Shown here: piece by piece, positions 32,257-42,027 of the stretch
Position numbering within the stretch: position 1 is the stretch's first letter
Layout: each line of letters begins with the position of its first letter
NCBI RefSeq assembly: GCF_014282275.1
Contig: NZ_VFIA01000014.1
Location: forward strand, 62,001 to 126,000
Length of the DNA: 64,000 nt
Direction of reading: 5' to 3'
Source of the DNA: Spirosoma utsteinense
GTDB lineage: Bacteria; Bacteroidota; Bacteroidia; Cytophagales; Spirosomataceae
Position numbers and translations under genes: made by a program
Notes under the pieces: generated by a model
The model's input: only the letters and a program-made list of their open reading frames with translations
Told to the model about the DNA's origin: nothing
The model's database searches: none

Positions 32257-33561
32257 ATGATGATACCCCTCTTCTTTACCCGTCTGTATAAGCGCTTGAG
32301 CCTGCCACTTACGCCGATCAGCATTGCCCGCTTTTTCCTGATTGGCGGGCTGACCGGATTGCTGTTCGGCTGTAGTTTAGTTAACGTAGAGGATCACCGT
32401 TCCCCGTTGAACAGCCAGGTTCAGGAAGCCGTCGACAACGCACGAGCCACACTGGAAAAGGATTTGGGTAATGCCGTACCGTCGCTCAATGTGCTGATTC
32501 AGACGCCCACCCAAACCTATTTCGCGTCGTCTATTGCGCCGGGTCAGCAACCCCTCACGCCTGGCACTAATTTTCGCTTCGCCAGCGCCACCAAGAACTT
32601 CACTGCCGCAGCCGTAATGAAGATGTATCAGGACGGCTGGCTCAACTACAAGGCGCTCATCACCGATCTGATTCCCGGTACCAATCAGCCCTACGTACCT
32701 GCTACGCCCGACTGGAACATTCCCAACAAGCGTACGATCACTATCGAGCAACTGCTCAACCACAGTGCCGGGGTATATGATGTGGACAATGACTCCGTTC
32801 CAGGTCTAAATAAGGAGAGTTACGTCAACTACGTGCTCTCCCGGGATTCAACCCATCAGTTCACCGCCGAGGAGATGCTCAAACCGATCATCAGGTACCA
32901 ACTCAACTACTTTGACCCTACCAAAGGCTATCATTATAGCAACACGGGCTACTTTATCCTGAGTCGGATTATCGAACGGGTGTACTCGCTCAAGGCCGGC
33001 CAGGCTAAAACCTGCACTGATTATATGTACGATCATATTACGGGACCAGCCAGCCGGGTGCCGTTACCGATTTGGTTTCCCTACCGGGCCAACGACGTTC
33101 AAATGCCCCAGCCCAGCGTAGCCAGTCTGATCCGACGAGCGTCGGGCCGACAGGATGGCTTCGGTCCGGTCAATATGAGTGGCCACGTGGGGGAGGGTAA
33201 TGGGTACGGCACGATGGCGAGCCTGAACACCTACATACGATCGCTAATGAAGGGCGAGAACGTTCTGCTGCCCCAGACGGTCAAACTGTTGCAAACGGAC
33301 GTATCGGCGGCCAATCCCACGTATGGGTTGGGAACTTCCTATCGCCAAAACCTGGGGTATGGCCATAACGGGGCCATTGCGGGCTATCTGATGACGATGA
33401 CATACGACCCGGCCACAGACGTGTCGGTAATAGCGATGCTACCGATGTGGGATCTTACCCAGGGGCCGAATGGTGACACTACGTTTGGAAAATGCTTCAA
33501 CTCGATGTATGACGCAGCCTATGCAGCCCGAGCGGCTTTAGGCTTCCCGGGTAAGCCCTGA
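32257..33561 (+). CDS. Serine hydrolase lipoprotein (beta-lactamase fold), copy 3
   Basis: A 434-residue paralogue of copy 1. The lipid Cys is Cys39 (LLFGC), with VEDHRSP shortly after. Catalytic motifs are S-A-T-K (FASATKNF), Y-S-N (YHYSNTGYF) and H-N-G (GYGHNGAIAG). The N-terminal extension before the hydrophobic core is longer than in the sister proteins, with a second possible start inside it. A short terminator follows at 33569. The substrate is unknown. Confidence 0.92.
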   Translation: MMIPLFFTRLYKRLSLPLTPISIARFFLIGGLTGLLFGCSLVNVEDHRSPLNSQVQEAVDNARATLEKDLGNAVPSLNVLIQTPTQTYFASSIAPGQQPLTPGTNFRFASATKNFTAAAVMKMYQDGWLNYKALITDLIPGTNQPYVPATPDWNIPNKRTITIEQLLNHSAGVYDVDNDSVPGLNKESYVNYVLSRDSTHQFTAEEMLKPIIRYQLNYFDPTKGYHYSNTGYFILSRIIERVYSLKAGQAKTCTDYMYDHITGPASRVPLPIWFPYRANDVQMPQPSVASLIRRASGRQDGFGPVNMSGHVGEGNGYGTMASLNTYIRSLMKGENVLLPQTVKLLQTDVSAANPTYGLGTSYRQNLGYGHNGAIAGYLMTMTYDPATDVSVIAMLPMWDLTQGPNGDTTFGKCFNSMYDAAYAARAALGFPGKP

Positions 33562-33568
33562 AAAAAGG

Positions 33569-33586
33569 AACGGACCCATCCGTTTT
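33569..33586. terminator. Short bidirectional terminator candidate between convergent genes
   Basis: AACGGA/TCCGTT with a CCCA loop is flanked by A-rich sequence on the left and TTTT on the right. It lies between the end of the third serine hydrolase and the end of the opposing hybrid kinase gene. The stem is only 6 bp, so its strength is uncertain. Confidence 0.5.
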
Positions 33587-33638
33587 GAGCTACTCACAGG
33601 CCAGACTTTGGCGTTCACCCGTCATCGATCCTGTTCGT

Positions 33639-36389
33639 TCAACGCATTATCATTTCGTCCAGCCGGGCCTGAATGGCGGGTAAGGCACGATCGATCTGAG
33701 CGAGGTAGTCTTGTGTCGAGCGGGTAATTTCGGCTCGGGTGGCTCCGGCGGAAAACTGCGTTTCAATGCGTTGTATCTGCTGTCGGGCTTCGGTCAGACC
33801 CAGCAATTGAATGGTCGCTTTCTGTAGATGAACGATGCGGCTCACCGTGGGGAGATCACCGTACCCCAGCGCCTGACGTACCGCCTGAAGTTGCGACGGG
33901 GTCTGGTCCAGAAACACCGTCAGCAGGCTAATGACCAGTTTCGTATCTCCCTCGACAGCTTCCATCAACGGCTCTTCAGAAAAAGTCAAAAACGGGGCAG
34001 CAGACACCGGTTTCGTCAATAATTCACCAGCCGACTGGAGTAGTACATACTCCTGAATCAGCAACTGTAAATCGTTGGGCAAAAAAGGCTTGGACAGGAA
34101 ATCGTTCATGCCGGCTTTCAGGCACTTCTCGCGTTCGCTGGCCATAGCGTGGGCCGTCATGGCGATGATGGGTGTTTTTTTCTGAAGAACCGTACGAATC
34201 TGATGCGTAGCGGTATAGCCGTCCATGATAGGCATTTGAATGTCCATCAGGATCAGGTCGAAGTCAGCGTTTTTCAGTATATCCAGAGCCTGTGATCCAT
34301 TTTCAGCTAACTGGGTTGTATAGCCCAGCCGCTTTAGAATGCCGATCGTAAGTTTCTGATTCATGGCGTTGTCTTCAACGACCAGTATGGACAACCGACG
34401 GCCGGTTGGCTCCCAACTGGTATCATCCTGGTCCTGCGGCAAATCGGTTTGGGTCTGGGCGATCTGGTAGGTGATCTCCAGCGTAAACTTTGATCCTTTG
34501 TCGGGTTCGCTGGAAACCCGAATCCAGCCGCCCTGCAGCTCGACCAGTGATTTTGCAATACTCAGTCCCAGGCCCGTACCACCGTAATGTCGGGTAGTGG
34601 AGTCGTTGGCCTGCCTGAACCGGGTAAAGATATGGGGCAGTACGTCTGGCATCATCCCAATGCCAGTATCTTCTACAGTTATCCGTATACGCACCGAATC
34701 GGAGGTCTGGCTCCGTTTGTCGATGTGTAGGGCTACGTGGCCGTGCTGTGTAAACTTAATGGCATTGCTCAGCAGGTTGAGCAGAATCTGGGTGAGCCGG
34801 GTAGGATCGCCCAGCACGGTATCGGGAATTGTCGGGTCGATAGAAACCGTCAGGGCCAGTTTTTTTTCGGCCGCTGTAGGGAGCAGCATGGTTCGAATGG
34901 AGTCCACCAGCGAAGGGATACTGAACGGAATGCGCTCTACCTGAACCATGCCGGATTCAATTTTAGAGATATCCAGAACGTCGTTGACGATCCGCAGCAA
35001 GTTCTTGCCGGCCACCTGGATATCCCGAACGTACTCGTGCTGTTCGGGAGTCAGGTCAGCCGTGTCCAGCAGATTGGAAAAACCAACGATGGCGTTCAGG
35101 GGCGTTCGTATCTCATGACTCATATTCGCCAGAAACTGCTTCTCGATATGCCGGGCCTCCTTAAACGCAAATACGTACCGGTAGGGTAAAACCAGCGACT
35201 TGAGGAAGAAAAAACCGAGATACCCCACAAACAGCAGCGCTTTGGGAGGTGTCAGAAGATCAAAGTACTGGAGTATTATCAGCCCGAACATCACCATCAG
35301 CAAACCGGTTGCCAGCAACGAATACCTTGCGCCGGGCCGGCCACGGAGAGCCGCTATCCAGTATACATACGTACAATAGATGATATAAATCACCATCAAC
35401 ATCAGAAACGGGTTCATCAGTTGCGTAAACAGCAGGGGCGGCAATAACAAAACGGTGGCAGCCGCCGAAAAGCATAGTCCCGCCATTATCCGGGTGATGA
35501 TGGGATTGGTGTCTTGGGGATACAACGATTGCGTATACACGACAAATGTTCCTACGGACAGATACAGGGATATATATTCCAGTCGAATCGTTACCCCCCA
35601 CGGCAAATCGGGGAAAATCGTATGGAACACGTATAAATCGGTCCCAATAATCCGGTAGCTATAGGTCAGGCAGAATAAACTAAAGTAAAGCATGGGCCAT
35701 TCGGTACGCCCCATCCCAAACAAGCCCAGAAAAAACAAGCCAGCCATTAACAGGCAGCCCGTAAGCAACAAATCCAGAGAACTATCGGTGGCCAGCACCG
35801 CACTCAGCTGCCGGGCATTCCCAATGCGGATGGCCCCTCTCCCTCCGCCTTTAGCGTGCTCAAAATTGGCGATCTGTAAAAGGAGTTGCAGGGTATCGGC
35901 AGTGGCGGGCACCTCAATCAACTGGGTAGACCAGTGTGGGATGGTAGCGGCTGCGGTAGTGGCCGGCTGACCATCGCGGGCCGCTTCGGTTCCGTTAATG
36001 AACAGGCGGTAGGACGAATACTGATCCGGCACGTTCATCTTGAGCGCCGTTGTCCGGGATGGCAACAGCACAGTGAGCGCATAGGTAGCGAATCCCTGGT
36101 TTGACAGGGGCTGCTGATGCCATGTACTGGATGACCAGTGCTGCGGAAATAGGGTGAACTCGTGATACGATTCTGGCTGACCGGGTGAACGCAACTGCTG
36201 CCAGTACCATTTCCATTCGCCACGAAGCTCAACATCCTGCCGGGAAAGATCAACGGTTCTAAGGTCTAATATCCCCTGACTGGCCGTTGGCATCGTCGTG
36301 GCATAAGCCACCAGGGAACCCACCAGCACCAACAGTAGCGACAAAAACCATTTAAACAGCTTGCCATTACATGCCGACAGCGGTATCAT
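33639..36389 (-). CDS. 7TM hybrid sensor histidine kinase with receiver and HPt domains
   Basis: The start MIPLSACNGKLFKWFLSLLLV (36389) is preferred over an ATG 47 codons upstream because it gives a signal peptide at once. Domains in order: a periplasmic 7TMR-DISM-type beta domain (LRGEWKWYWQQL), seven membrane helices, HisKA (MSHEIRTPLNAI), HATPase (NAIKFT, EDTGIGM, GGTGLGLS) and a receiver (VVEDNAMNQ, Asp in LMDIQMPIMDGY, Lys in LSKPF). A C-terminal HPt-like helical segment has VHLQKATIQLLG. The full set makes an internal phosphorelay that should pass phosphate to a separate regulator. No dedicated response regulator is adjacent. Confidence 0.92.
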   Translation of the reverse strand: MIPLSACNGKLFKWFLSLLLVLVGSLVAYATTMPTASQGILDLRTVDLSRQDVELRGEWKWYWQQLRSPGQPESYHEFTLFPQHWSSSTWHQQPLSNQGFATYALTVLLPSRTTALKMNVPDQYSSYRLFINGTEAARDGQPATTAAATIPHWSTQLIEVPATADTLQLLLQIANFEHAKGGGRGAIRIGNARQLSAVLATDSSLDLLLTGCLLMAGLFFLGLFGMGRTEWPMLYFSLFCLTYSYRIIGTDLYVFHTIFPDLPWGVTIRLEYISLYLSVGTFVVYTQSLYPQDTNPIITRIMAGLCFSAAATVLLLPPLLFTQLMNPFLMLMVIYIIYCTYVYWIAALRGRPGARYSLLATGLLMVMFGLIILQYFDLLTPPKALLFVGYLGFFFLKSLVLPYRYVFAFKEARHIEKQFLANMSHEIRTPLNAIVGFSNLLDTADLTPEQHEYVRDIQVAGKNLLRIVNDVLDISKIESGMVQVERIPFSIPSLVDSIRTMLLPTAAEKKLALTVSIDPTIPDTVLGDPTRLTQILLNLLSNAIKFTQHGHVALHIDKRSQTSDSVRIRITVEDTGIGMMPDVLPHIFTRFRQANDSTTRHYGGTGLGLSIAKSLVELQGGWIRVSSEPDKGSKFTLEITYQIAQTQTDLPQDQDDTSWEPTGRRLSILVVEDNAMNQKLTIGILKRLGYTTQLAENGSQALDILKNADFDLILMDIQMPIMDGYTATHQIRTVLQKKTPIIAMTAHAMASEREKCLKAGMNDFLSKPFLPNDLQLLIQEYVLLQSAGELLTKPVSAAPFLTFSEEPLMEAVEGDTKLVISLLTVFLDQTPSQLQAVRQALGYGDLPTVSRIVHLQKATIQLLGLTEARQQIQRIETQFSAGATRAEITRSTQDYLAQIDRALPAIQARLDEMIMR

Positions 36390-36724
36390 TGACACCTCGG
36401 TCACGGCTGGCACGGGACCGTGAAACAACGCATGGCCGTTTTGCTGACCAGGCCCCAATTGGTTTAACCGGATGCCGGGAGACGGCAGTCGGTCGGGTTG
36501 CAGATAGGAAGGCGTTACGGAGGTAATCATGGATCAATGGTATCCTGTACCTAAACAATAGCCAATATTATCAATTATCCCGCTCTCATATACATTTTAT
36601 TTACGTTTAGTCTACTTCATTGCTATTGATACGACTCAATGGAAACCCTGGAGTGGTTAATTTCAACGCAGGGTAAGGGTCTTCTATTCACCCGCTTCCC
36701 GGTCGCAGTTACACCAAGTCATTT

Positions 36725-37807
36725 TCACTCAGACGTGGCCGTCCAGGCTGCGCGCAGGAACCGGAGCCAGTTGCCATGCATAATGCCCTGAACGTCGTCT
36801 TCGGTGTAGCCGCGCTGCCGGAGCAGATCGGGAATTTTCTGCAGATCGGCGATGGTTTCCAGGTCATAGGGGCTCTGTTCCTTACCGAACGCGCCGTCCA
36901 GATCGGAGCCAATGCCCACGTGCCGGGCATTACCCGCCAGCTGACAGATGTGGTCGAGGTGGTCGATCATTTTAGCCAGATCACAATTCATGCTTTCGGG
37001 CGTCGACTGGCCGCGTACCCAGCCCGGCACCATCATCCAGGCATCCAGCGCACCACCAATGACAGCGCCCCGTTCGATGAGTGCGTTGATCTGTTCATCG
37101 CTGAACTGGCGGTTATGATTCACCAGCGCCCGGCAGTTGTTATGGCTGGCCCAGACAGGGCCGTTGAAGTGGTCGAGTGCTTCCCAGAAACTATCGTCAC
37201 ACAGGTGGGTCGCATCCAGAATGATGTTGAACCGCTCCATCTCGCGCAGCAGCGCCCGGCCAGCCTCGCCCATAAATCCCGTGGCGTCGGTTCCCTGCGC
37301 GTAGCGGCCGGGACCGTAGTGAGCCGGACCAAGCGCGCGCAGGCCATAGTGATAGGCTCGCTCGACATAAGCGGGCGTGATGATGGAGTCGGCCCCTTCC
37401 AGACTCAGGATATAGCCAATGGGTTTTTGGTCGTTGGGCGTTCCGTCGTTCCAGCGCGCCAGGTGGCTTTCGAGCCCGGCCAGATCACGGATCTGCACCA
37501 TCTCCCCCGCTTCTTCCATGACCTTGTACCAGATCTGCTGACCCTGCGTTTGCGCCCAGGCCTGCTCCGGCGAATGCCAGCCCGGCAGCGGATTGTCGGG
37601 CGCTACATACCGGCCAATCTGAGTCGCAACGACCAGCCCGATGTTTCCCCGGCGCAGGTCGGGCAACGATACCGTTGCTTTGCCCCGGTCGGGTTTGTCG
37701 GTCATACCTTTCTCCCGCTGCCGCAGGTGTTCGACTGGCTGGCGCAGGTCGCGGTTCCATTCCAGCGCGTTCATACTCAGGTCGAGATGCGCGTCAATTG
37801 TAAACAT
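36725..37807 (-). CDS. Membrane dipeptidase, peptidase family M19
   Basis: A zinc dipeptidase. The start MFTIDAHLDLSMNALEW is chosen over an ATG inside the upstream gene. Metal ligands are visible: His-x-Asp in DAHLDLS, Glu in SLEGADSI, His in LDATHLCDDSFW, His in WASHNNCRAL and Asp in GIGSDLDGAFG. M19 enzymes cleave dipeptides and, unusually, accept a D-residue at the C-terminal position. No signal peptide is seen, so it is probably cytosolic. It begins 28 bp after the D-threonine aldolase-like gene, third in a ridA-led operon, which supports a role in D-amino-acid peptide use. Confidence 0.92.
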   Translation of the reverse strand: MFTIDAHLDLSMNALEWNRDLRQPVEHLRQREKGMTDKPDRGKATVSLPDLRRGNIGLVVATQIGRYVAPDNPLPGWHSPEQAWAQTQGQQIWYKVMEEAGEMVQIRDLAGLESHLARWNDGTPNDQKPIGYILSLEGADSIITPAYVERAYHYGLRALGPAHYGPGRYAQGTDATGFMGEAGRALLREMERFNIILDATHLCDDSFWEALDHFNGPVWASHNNCRALVNHNRQFSDEQINALIERGAVIGGALDAWMMVPGWVRGQSTPESMNCDLAKMIDHLDHICQLAGNARHVGIGSDLDGAFGKEQSPYDLETIADLQKIPDLLRQRGYTEDDVQGIMHGNWLRFLRAAWTATSE

Positions 37808-37835
37808 AAGGGTTTGATTACCTGCGGGCTGGTTA

Positions 37836-38951
37836 TTAATGATGAATCGTTCGGTCGCGCGCAATGGTGCGCCATTCGCCGGTCACCTGCCCGTTTTCGA
37901 TGGTGTGGGCGCGCTCATAGAGGGCGCAGGTGGGACAGATGTGGTTGGGCAGTCCATACAGCACATCGCCAATCGCGAAGTGGTGGCCTTCTCTGGCCTC
38001 TACAACCAGATGCTCCTCACTCTGCCCGATGGGGCGCAGGTCGGGCGCATTCAGGAACGTGACCCGATGCCCCAGGTCCGACTCGGCCGAAATGGATTTA
38101 TGGCCCAGGTCCAGACATAACTTCGTGGCATCGGGCAGGGAGATGACCCGCGCCACGACCAGCGCTGCGTGCAGAAATGGCTGTTCTGCCAGTGTGGTCC
38201 CGTATCCGTAATCCCAATAAATGAACGTACCGGGGCTGCATTCAACCCCCTGACGGCGCGCATGAATAGGAAACGTGGGGCTCCCTCCCGCCACGATGAC
38301 AGGCCGGTCGAACCCACGCGCCACCAGCGTTTCGGCCAGTTGCTGAACGGGCGCGAAAGCCGCATCGCAAACCACGGTACGCTCGGCGAGGTCAGGATTT
38401 CGGATGTGCCCGTCATACGCATGTAGTCCCACAGGCCGTACCCCTGGCAACTGACTTAATTCGGCATACAGCGTAAGCACGGCGTCGTTGGGCGCGATAC
38501 CGGTTCGGTTCATGCCGACGTTCAGGTCGACGTAGACCGGAATTTTTATTCCCGCAGCTTCCGCCCGTTCGGACAGTTGTTGGGCAGTGGTCAGGTTATC
38601 GACCAGGCAGGCAAAGGTCGTCTGGGGGTAAGTTTCAATCAGCTCGATCAGCCGGTGCTGTTTGGCACCCACGGGCTGATAGGCCAGCAGCACATCGGGG
38701 GCATCCACCATCGCCAGCATTTCAGCTTCGGCAATGGTGGCGCACTTAAATTTACGAATGCCAGCGGCCAGCATCAACTGCGTGGCCTCGCGCGACTTGT
38801 GCGTTTTCACGTGCGGGCGCAACCGGCCAAGATCATCGATGGCCGTCACCAGCCGTTCGACGTTCTGCCGGACCCGATCGGGAAACACGACCAGCGCCGG
38901 ACTGTCGAGTTGCTCAATGTTGCGTATCTGATACCAGGGCGTTTCCTGCAT
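37836..38951 (-). CDS. D-threonine aldolase / D-serine dehydratase-like PLP enzyme
   Basis: A 371-residue fold-III (alanine racemase N-terminal type) PLP enzyme. The PLP Lys lies in RPHVKTHKS near residue 49. The C-terminal D-Ser dehydratase-like domain has LGHKSISAESDLG and the metal-site segment GLPNHICPTC. Such enzymes split D-threonine to glycine and acetaldehyde or dehydrate D-serine via 2-aminoacrylate. Its ATG overlaps the ridA stop by one base (TGATG). RidA hydrolyses 2-aminoacrylate, which favours a dehydratase activity. Which reaction it catalyses cannot be decided from sequence. Confidence 0.9.
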   Translation of the reverse strand: MQETPWYQIRNIEQLDSPALVVFPDRVRQNVERLVTAIDDLGRLRPHVKTHKSREATQLMLAAGIRKFKCATIAEAEMLAMVDAPDVLLAYQPVGAKQHRLIELIETYPQTTFACLVDNLTTAQQLSERAEAAGIKIPVYVDLNVGMNRTGIAPNDAVLTLYAELSQLPGVRPVGLHAYDGHIRNPDLAERTVVCDAAFAPVQQLAETLVARGFDRPVIVAGGSPTFPIHARRQGVECSPGTFIYWDYGYGTTLAEQPFLHAALVVARVISLPDATKLCLDLGHKSISAESDLGHRVTFLNAPDLRPIGQSEEHLVVEAREGHHFAIGDVLYGLPNHICPTCALYERAHTIENGQVTGEWRTIARDRTIHH

Positions 38952-39427
38952 CAGTCGGCCAGTTCAAATAACGCTTCGATTTCGACCGGGATATTGTCCG
39001 GCAGCGATCCAAACCCCACCGCCGACCGAACGCCGATGCCGTTTTCTTCGCCCCACACCTGCGCAAACAGTTCGCTACAGCCGTTGATGATGTACGGGTG
39101 CCGCTCAAAATCAGCCGTGCAGTTGACCATACCGAGTACTTTAATTACGCGCTTTACGCGGTTGAGGCTACCGAGCTTTTCTTTGATCGTGGCCAGAATG
39201 GCGAGACCCACCTGACGGGCGGCCAGCTTGCCCTGCTCCATATCCATATCGGCACCAATACGACCGATGATCAGACTTTTGTCGTCCTGAACGGGACCGT
39301 GGCCCGACACATATAAATACTTACCGTCGATGAGGCAGGGTTTGTAGACCCCCAGTGGTTTAGGGGCAGGTGGTAAGGAAAGACCTGTTTGCGTGAAGGC
39401 TTCGTCGGCCGTTACTGTGGTTTGCAT
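38951..39427 (-). CDS. RidA family deaminase (enamine/imine hydrolase)
   Basis: A 158-residue RidA/YjgF-type protein, longer than E. coli RidA through an N-terminal extension. The catalytic Arg is in GVRSAVGFGSLP, followed by the conserved Glu in VEIEALFEL. RidA trimers hydrolyse 2-aminoacrylate and other enamines formed by PLP enzymes. It is the first gene of an operon with a D-amino-acid PLP enzyme and an M19 dipeptidase and is translationally coupled to the former. This context fits removal of reactive intermediates made by that enzyme. Confidence 0.92.
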   Translation of the reverse strand: MQTTVTADEAFTQTGLSLPPAPKPLGVYKPCLIDGKYLYVSGHGPVQDDKSLIIGRIGADMDMEQGKLAARQVGLAILATIKEKLGSLNRVKRVIKVLGMVNCTADFERHPYIINGCSELFAQVWGEENGIGVRSAVGFGSLPDNIPVEIEALFELAD

Positions 39428-39796
39428 GGTTGTTAACTAGGCTTTAAACAAAATTATTGAGGAGTAATGCCCCGGCCAGTTCAATGATCGATAAACCATC
39501 AGGTTCGGGTATACGGGCCGCATCTTCATAAGTCCACATAACCAGTTTCATACTTCTACCGAGGGCCAGGGTAGCCCCGGAGATAAGCATGACCTGGCGG
39601 GTTCGCTGATGAACGTGTTCAGCCCGCTGAGCGCCGGGCTCGTATGGAACACCTACCGAAGCACCATCGTCAATCGACTACCTCGTTACCGAGCTACCCG
39701 TCGACTCACCCCTGTTGTCTCCTTACCGGACAAGTACTATCCAATTTATTTAACCCAACAGGTTTAAAACGGTCGAAAATCGGTCCAGGCCGGTCG
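39428..39796. other. Intergenic region with a possible gene remnant
   Basis: About 370 bp upstream of ridA. On the minus strand a frame is open from 39677 to a TAA at 39446-39444 (77 codons plus stop), with its only ATG at 39590. It reads GVPYEPGAQRAEHVHQRTRQ then MLISGATLALGRSMKLV and ends GALLLNNFV, protein-like but without a plausible start for the upstream part. It may be a degraded gene or a real peptide of 48 residues starting at 39590. I do not recognise it. Confidence 0.35.
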
Positions 39797-41410
39797 TTAT
39801 GACTCGTTTTCCGAACCGCTCGTTGGCAGGTAGATCGTAAACGTGGCCCCCTGATCGGGCTGGCTCTCGGCCAGAATATAGCCGCCATGGTTTTCAACCA
39901 CTTTTTTAACGATAGCCAGACCAATACCCGTCCCCGGATACTCGCCCCGCCCATGCAACCGCTGAAAAGCGCCAAAAATCCGGTCGGCCTGCGTTTGTTC
40001 GAATCCAATACCATCGTCGGCCACGTGGATGGCACAAAACTGGTTCTGACCCGCTTTTGGCTGAAACCCGGAGGGCAGGTCGTCGAAACCAATGGACTGG
40101 CTGCTGATCCTGATATGCGGAACCTGATCAGGTCTGGAAAACTTCAGGGCATTCGTCAGCAGGTTCTGAAAGGCCTGGGTCAGCTGCGTAGCGTCACCGG
40201 CAATGGTACCCAGGAGTTTGACATCGATTACCGCTTTTTTCTCGGACACGACCAGTTCCAGCGCCGACAGGGCTGAGGTGACCAGTTCATTCAGATCCTG
40301 TTGGTGGTAGGCCCTCGGCTGTTTACTCAGCCGCGAGTAATCGAGCAGGTCCCGGATGAGCACCGACATCCGGATGGATGCCTGTTGCATGCGGTGAACC
40401 AGATCGTTCCCCGAACTTCCCAGTACAGGGCCGTAGTGCTCCTCGAGAACCGTACCAAATTGCTGAATCTTACGCAACGGCTCCTGCAAATCATGACTTG
40501 CCACATACGAAAACTCCAGCAGGTTCTCATTGGAGCGTGTTAATTCCTCATTCAACGCCTGTAGCTCCTGCGATTGATACTGTTGTACGGATTCTGCTTC
40601 TTTCCGCGCACTCACATCATCAATAACAAACATAATTCCATTTTCCGTGCGGCTGCCCGATATGGAAAGCCACTTGCCCAGGTGCGGAAAAAAGCGTTCC
40701 AACTGCACGCACTTGCCTGCGTCGATCAGAGAACGGATCAGCGATGACAACTCCGTATAGGTTTCCTGACCCAGGCGTTGTGAGAGGGTTTGCTCTTTTA
40801 TTCTTTCTGCCGACTCTCCAACCAGTTTCAGGTAAGCCTCATTGAAAAAGACAGGTTGTAGATCCAGAATTTCACCTACCCCAGATGCCTGACCCCGCGC
40901 TGGATCTGAAACCGGACCACAAATAAATTCATATACGATGATGCCATTGGGGGAAGTTTTTAATATACCGTTGAGAAGCTGCGCCTGACGCTGTTGGTCC
41001 CGCTGAAGCTGAACCTGTTGTGTCACATCCCGAGCGGTAGTCACCACTGCCCCTTTAGTTTGAGTGATTGACACATAGTACCAATGCGGCTCACCGTCAA
41101 CGACATATAAAAAGTCAACGTTCCGATAAGGTACACCCGTGTGAAATACGGCCAGCAGAATCCCGAATAGAAACGGCCCTTCAACTTCCGAAAACAACTG
41201 CCCACAGGATTTTGTCTTCGTAAAGCGTTGTGACCAGGCCTGACCGAACAGGGTACCGGCCACCGGATTGGCATAGGATAGGTTGAAATCGACCAGGTGG
41301 CCCGTGGTATCGGTCACAGGCTGGCACACGAAAATACCCGTTTGAGACGTGTCCAGCAAATGAGCAGACAGGTCGGGATAGGGGATCGGCAACTTAGGCA
41401 GAGGAGTCAT
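39797..41410 (-). CDS. PAS-domain sensor histidine kinase
   Basis: A cytosolic sensor kinase. The start MTPLPKLPIPYPDLSAHLL (41410) was chosen over an ATG 11 codons upstream, with low certainty. Two PAS-like domains (about 15-130 and 140-270) precede a short coiled coil, HisKA (SYVASHDLQEPLRKIQQF) and HATPase (NALKFS, DDGIGFEQ, GTGIGLAIV). The HDLQEP variant is the phytochrome-kinase type. There are no membrane helices, so the signal is intracellular, perhaps redox, light or ligand through PAS. No response regulator is adjacent. Confidence 0.9.
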   Translation of the reverse strand: MTPLPKLPIPYPDLSAHLLDTSQTGIFVCQPVTDTTGHLVDFNLSYANPVAGTLFGQAWSQRFTKTKSCGQLFSEVEGPFLFGILLAVFHTGVPYRNVDFLYVVDGEPHWYYVSITQTKGAVVTTARDVTQQVQLQRDQQRQAQLLNGILKTSPNGIIVYEFICGPVSDPARGQASGVGEILDLQPVFFNEAYLKLVGESAERIKEQTLSQRLGQETYTELSSLIRSLIDAGKCVQLERFFPHLGKWLSISGSRTENGIMFVIDDVSARKEAESVQQYQSQELQALNEELTRSNENLLEFSYVASHDLQEPLRKIQQFGTVLEEHYGPVLGSSGNDLVHRMQQASIRMSVLIRDLLDYSRLSKQPRAYHQQDLNELVTSALSALELVVSEKKAVIDVKLLGTIAGDATQLTQAFQNLLTNALKFSRPDQVPHIRISSQSIGFDDLPSGFQPKAGQNQFCAIHVADDGIGFEQTQADRIFGAFQRLHGRGEYPGTGIGLAIVKKVVENHGGYILAESQPDQGATFTIYLPTSGSENES

Positions 41411-41443
41411 AAACGGGTAATAATTCGGCAAACAACCAGGCAT

Positions 41444-42027
41444 CGCTGGTCTTATAAAATATGTAAACGTAAGTCGGTAGCTTTTTCAGCCCTTTATCAT
41501 CTGAGCCGTATCGCGTCGTATCTATCCCATAGTTCAACCAGGTAAATAAGTTGGCGTCAGGTTCATCTAAAATCAGTGTCAGCCTGAAGGTATAACTAAA
41601 AACGCGGCCATTCTTCCCGCACGCCGGGGCTTATACGTACATTATTCTATAGCTAATATATAGGAATAGATATTAAATATAGTAACAGGTATTTATTTTT
41701 ATACAAGGTGGTACCTACGTCCCTATCTCATCTAGCTTCCCCTACCGTTTGCTCGTATGAAATCCCCGTTTCTGGTCTGGAAAACGCTGGCCGGAACATG
41801 TCGATATGCCCCTGATCCACTAAAATCCTTAGTCCACTACCTTCACGATCCCTGCGGCACACGCTCCAACCGCTACCATAACCGGCGCCCTGCCCGAAAT
41901 AACTTCCAGCTAAGGCCGGTACAGGTAACACCTATACGCTTAATTTGAAGCCATGGCTACCCGGAGTGGATGGTATTGGATTCGATCGTGTAAATTGCTT
42001 CCATCCGCTCACCAAATTTATCAATAG
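41444..42027. other. Long intergenic region, no intact gene
   Basis: About 580 bp between the divergent PAS kinase and P1 peptidase genes. The middle (41640-41705) is very A+T rich and may hold promoters. Two frames of about 65 codons on opposite strands overlap each other at 41728-41948 and look like noise. A short minus-strand stretch ending at a TAA (41831-41829) reads VISGRAPVMVAVGACAAGIVKVVD and could be the tail of a lost gene. Confidence 0.4.

Noticed and set aside
29478-33561. True beta-lactamase resistance genes
   Set aside because: S-x-x-K, Y-S-N and H-x-G are shared by many peptidases and esterases. Lipoprotein anchoring and the local duplication do not indicate antibiotic resistance.
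36776-38062. Plus-strand open frame of 428 codons opposite the M19 dipeptidase and D-threonine aldolase-like genes
   Set aside because: It lies antisense to two genes with clear catalytic motifs and has no domain or signal of its own. Such long shadows are common at this GC content.
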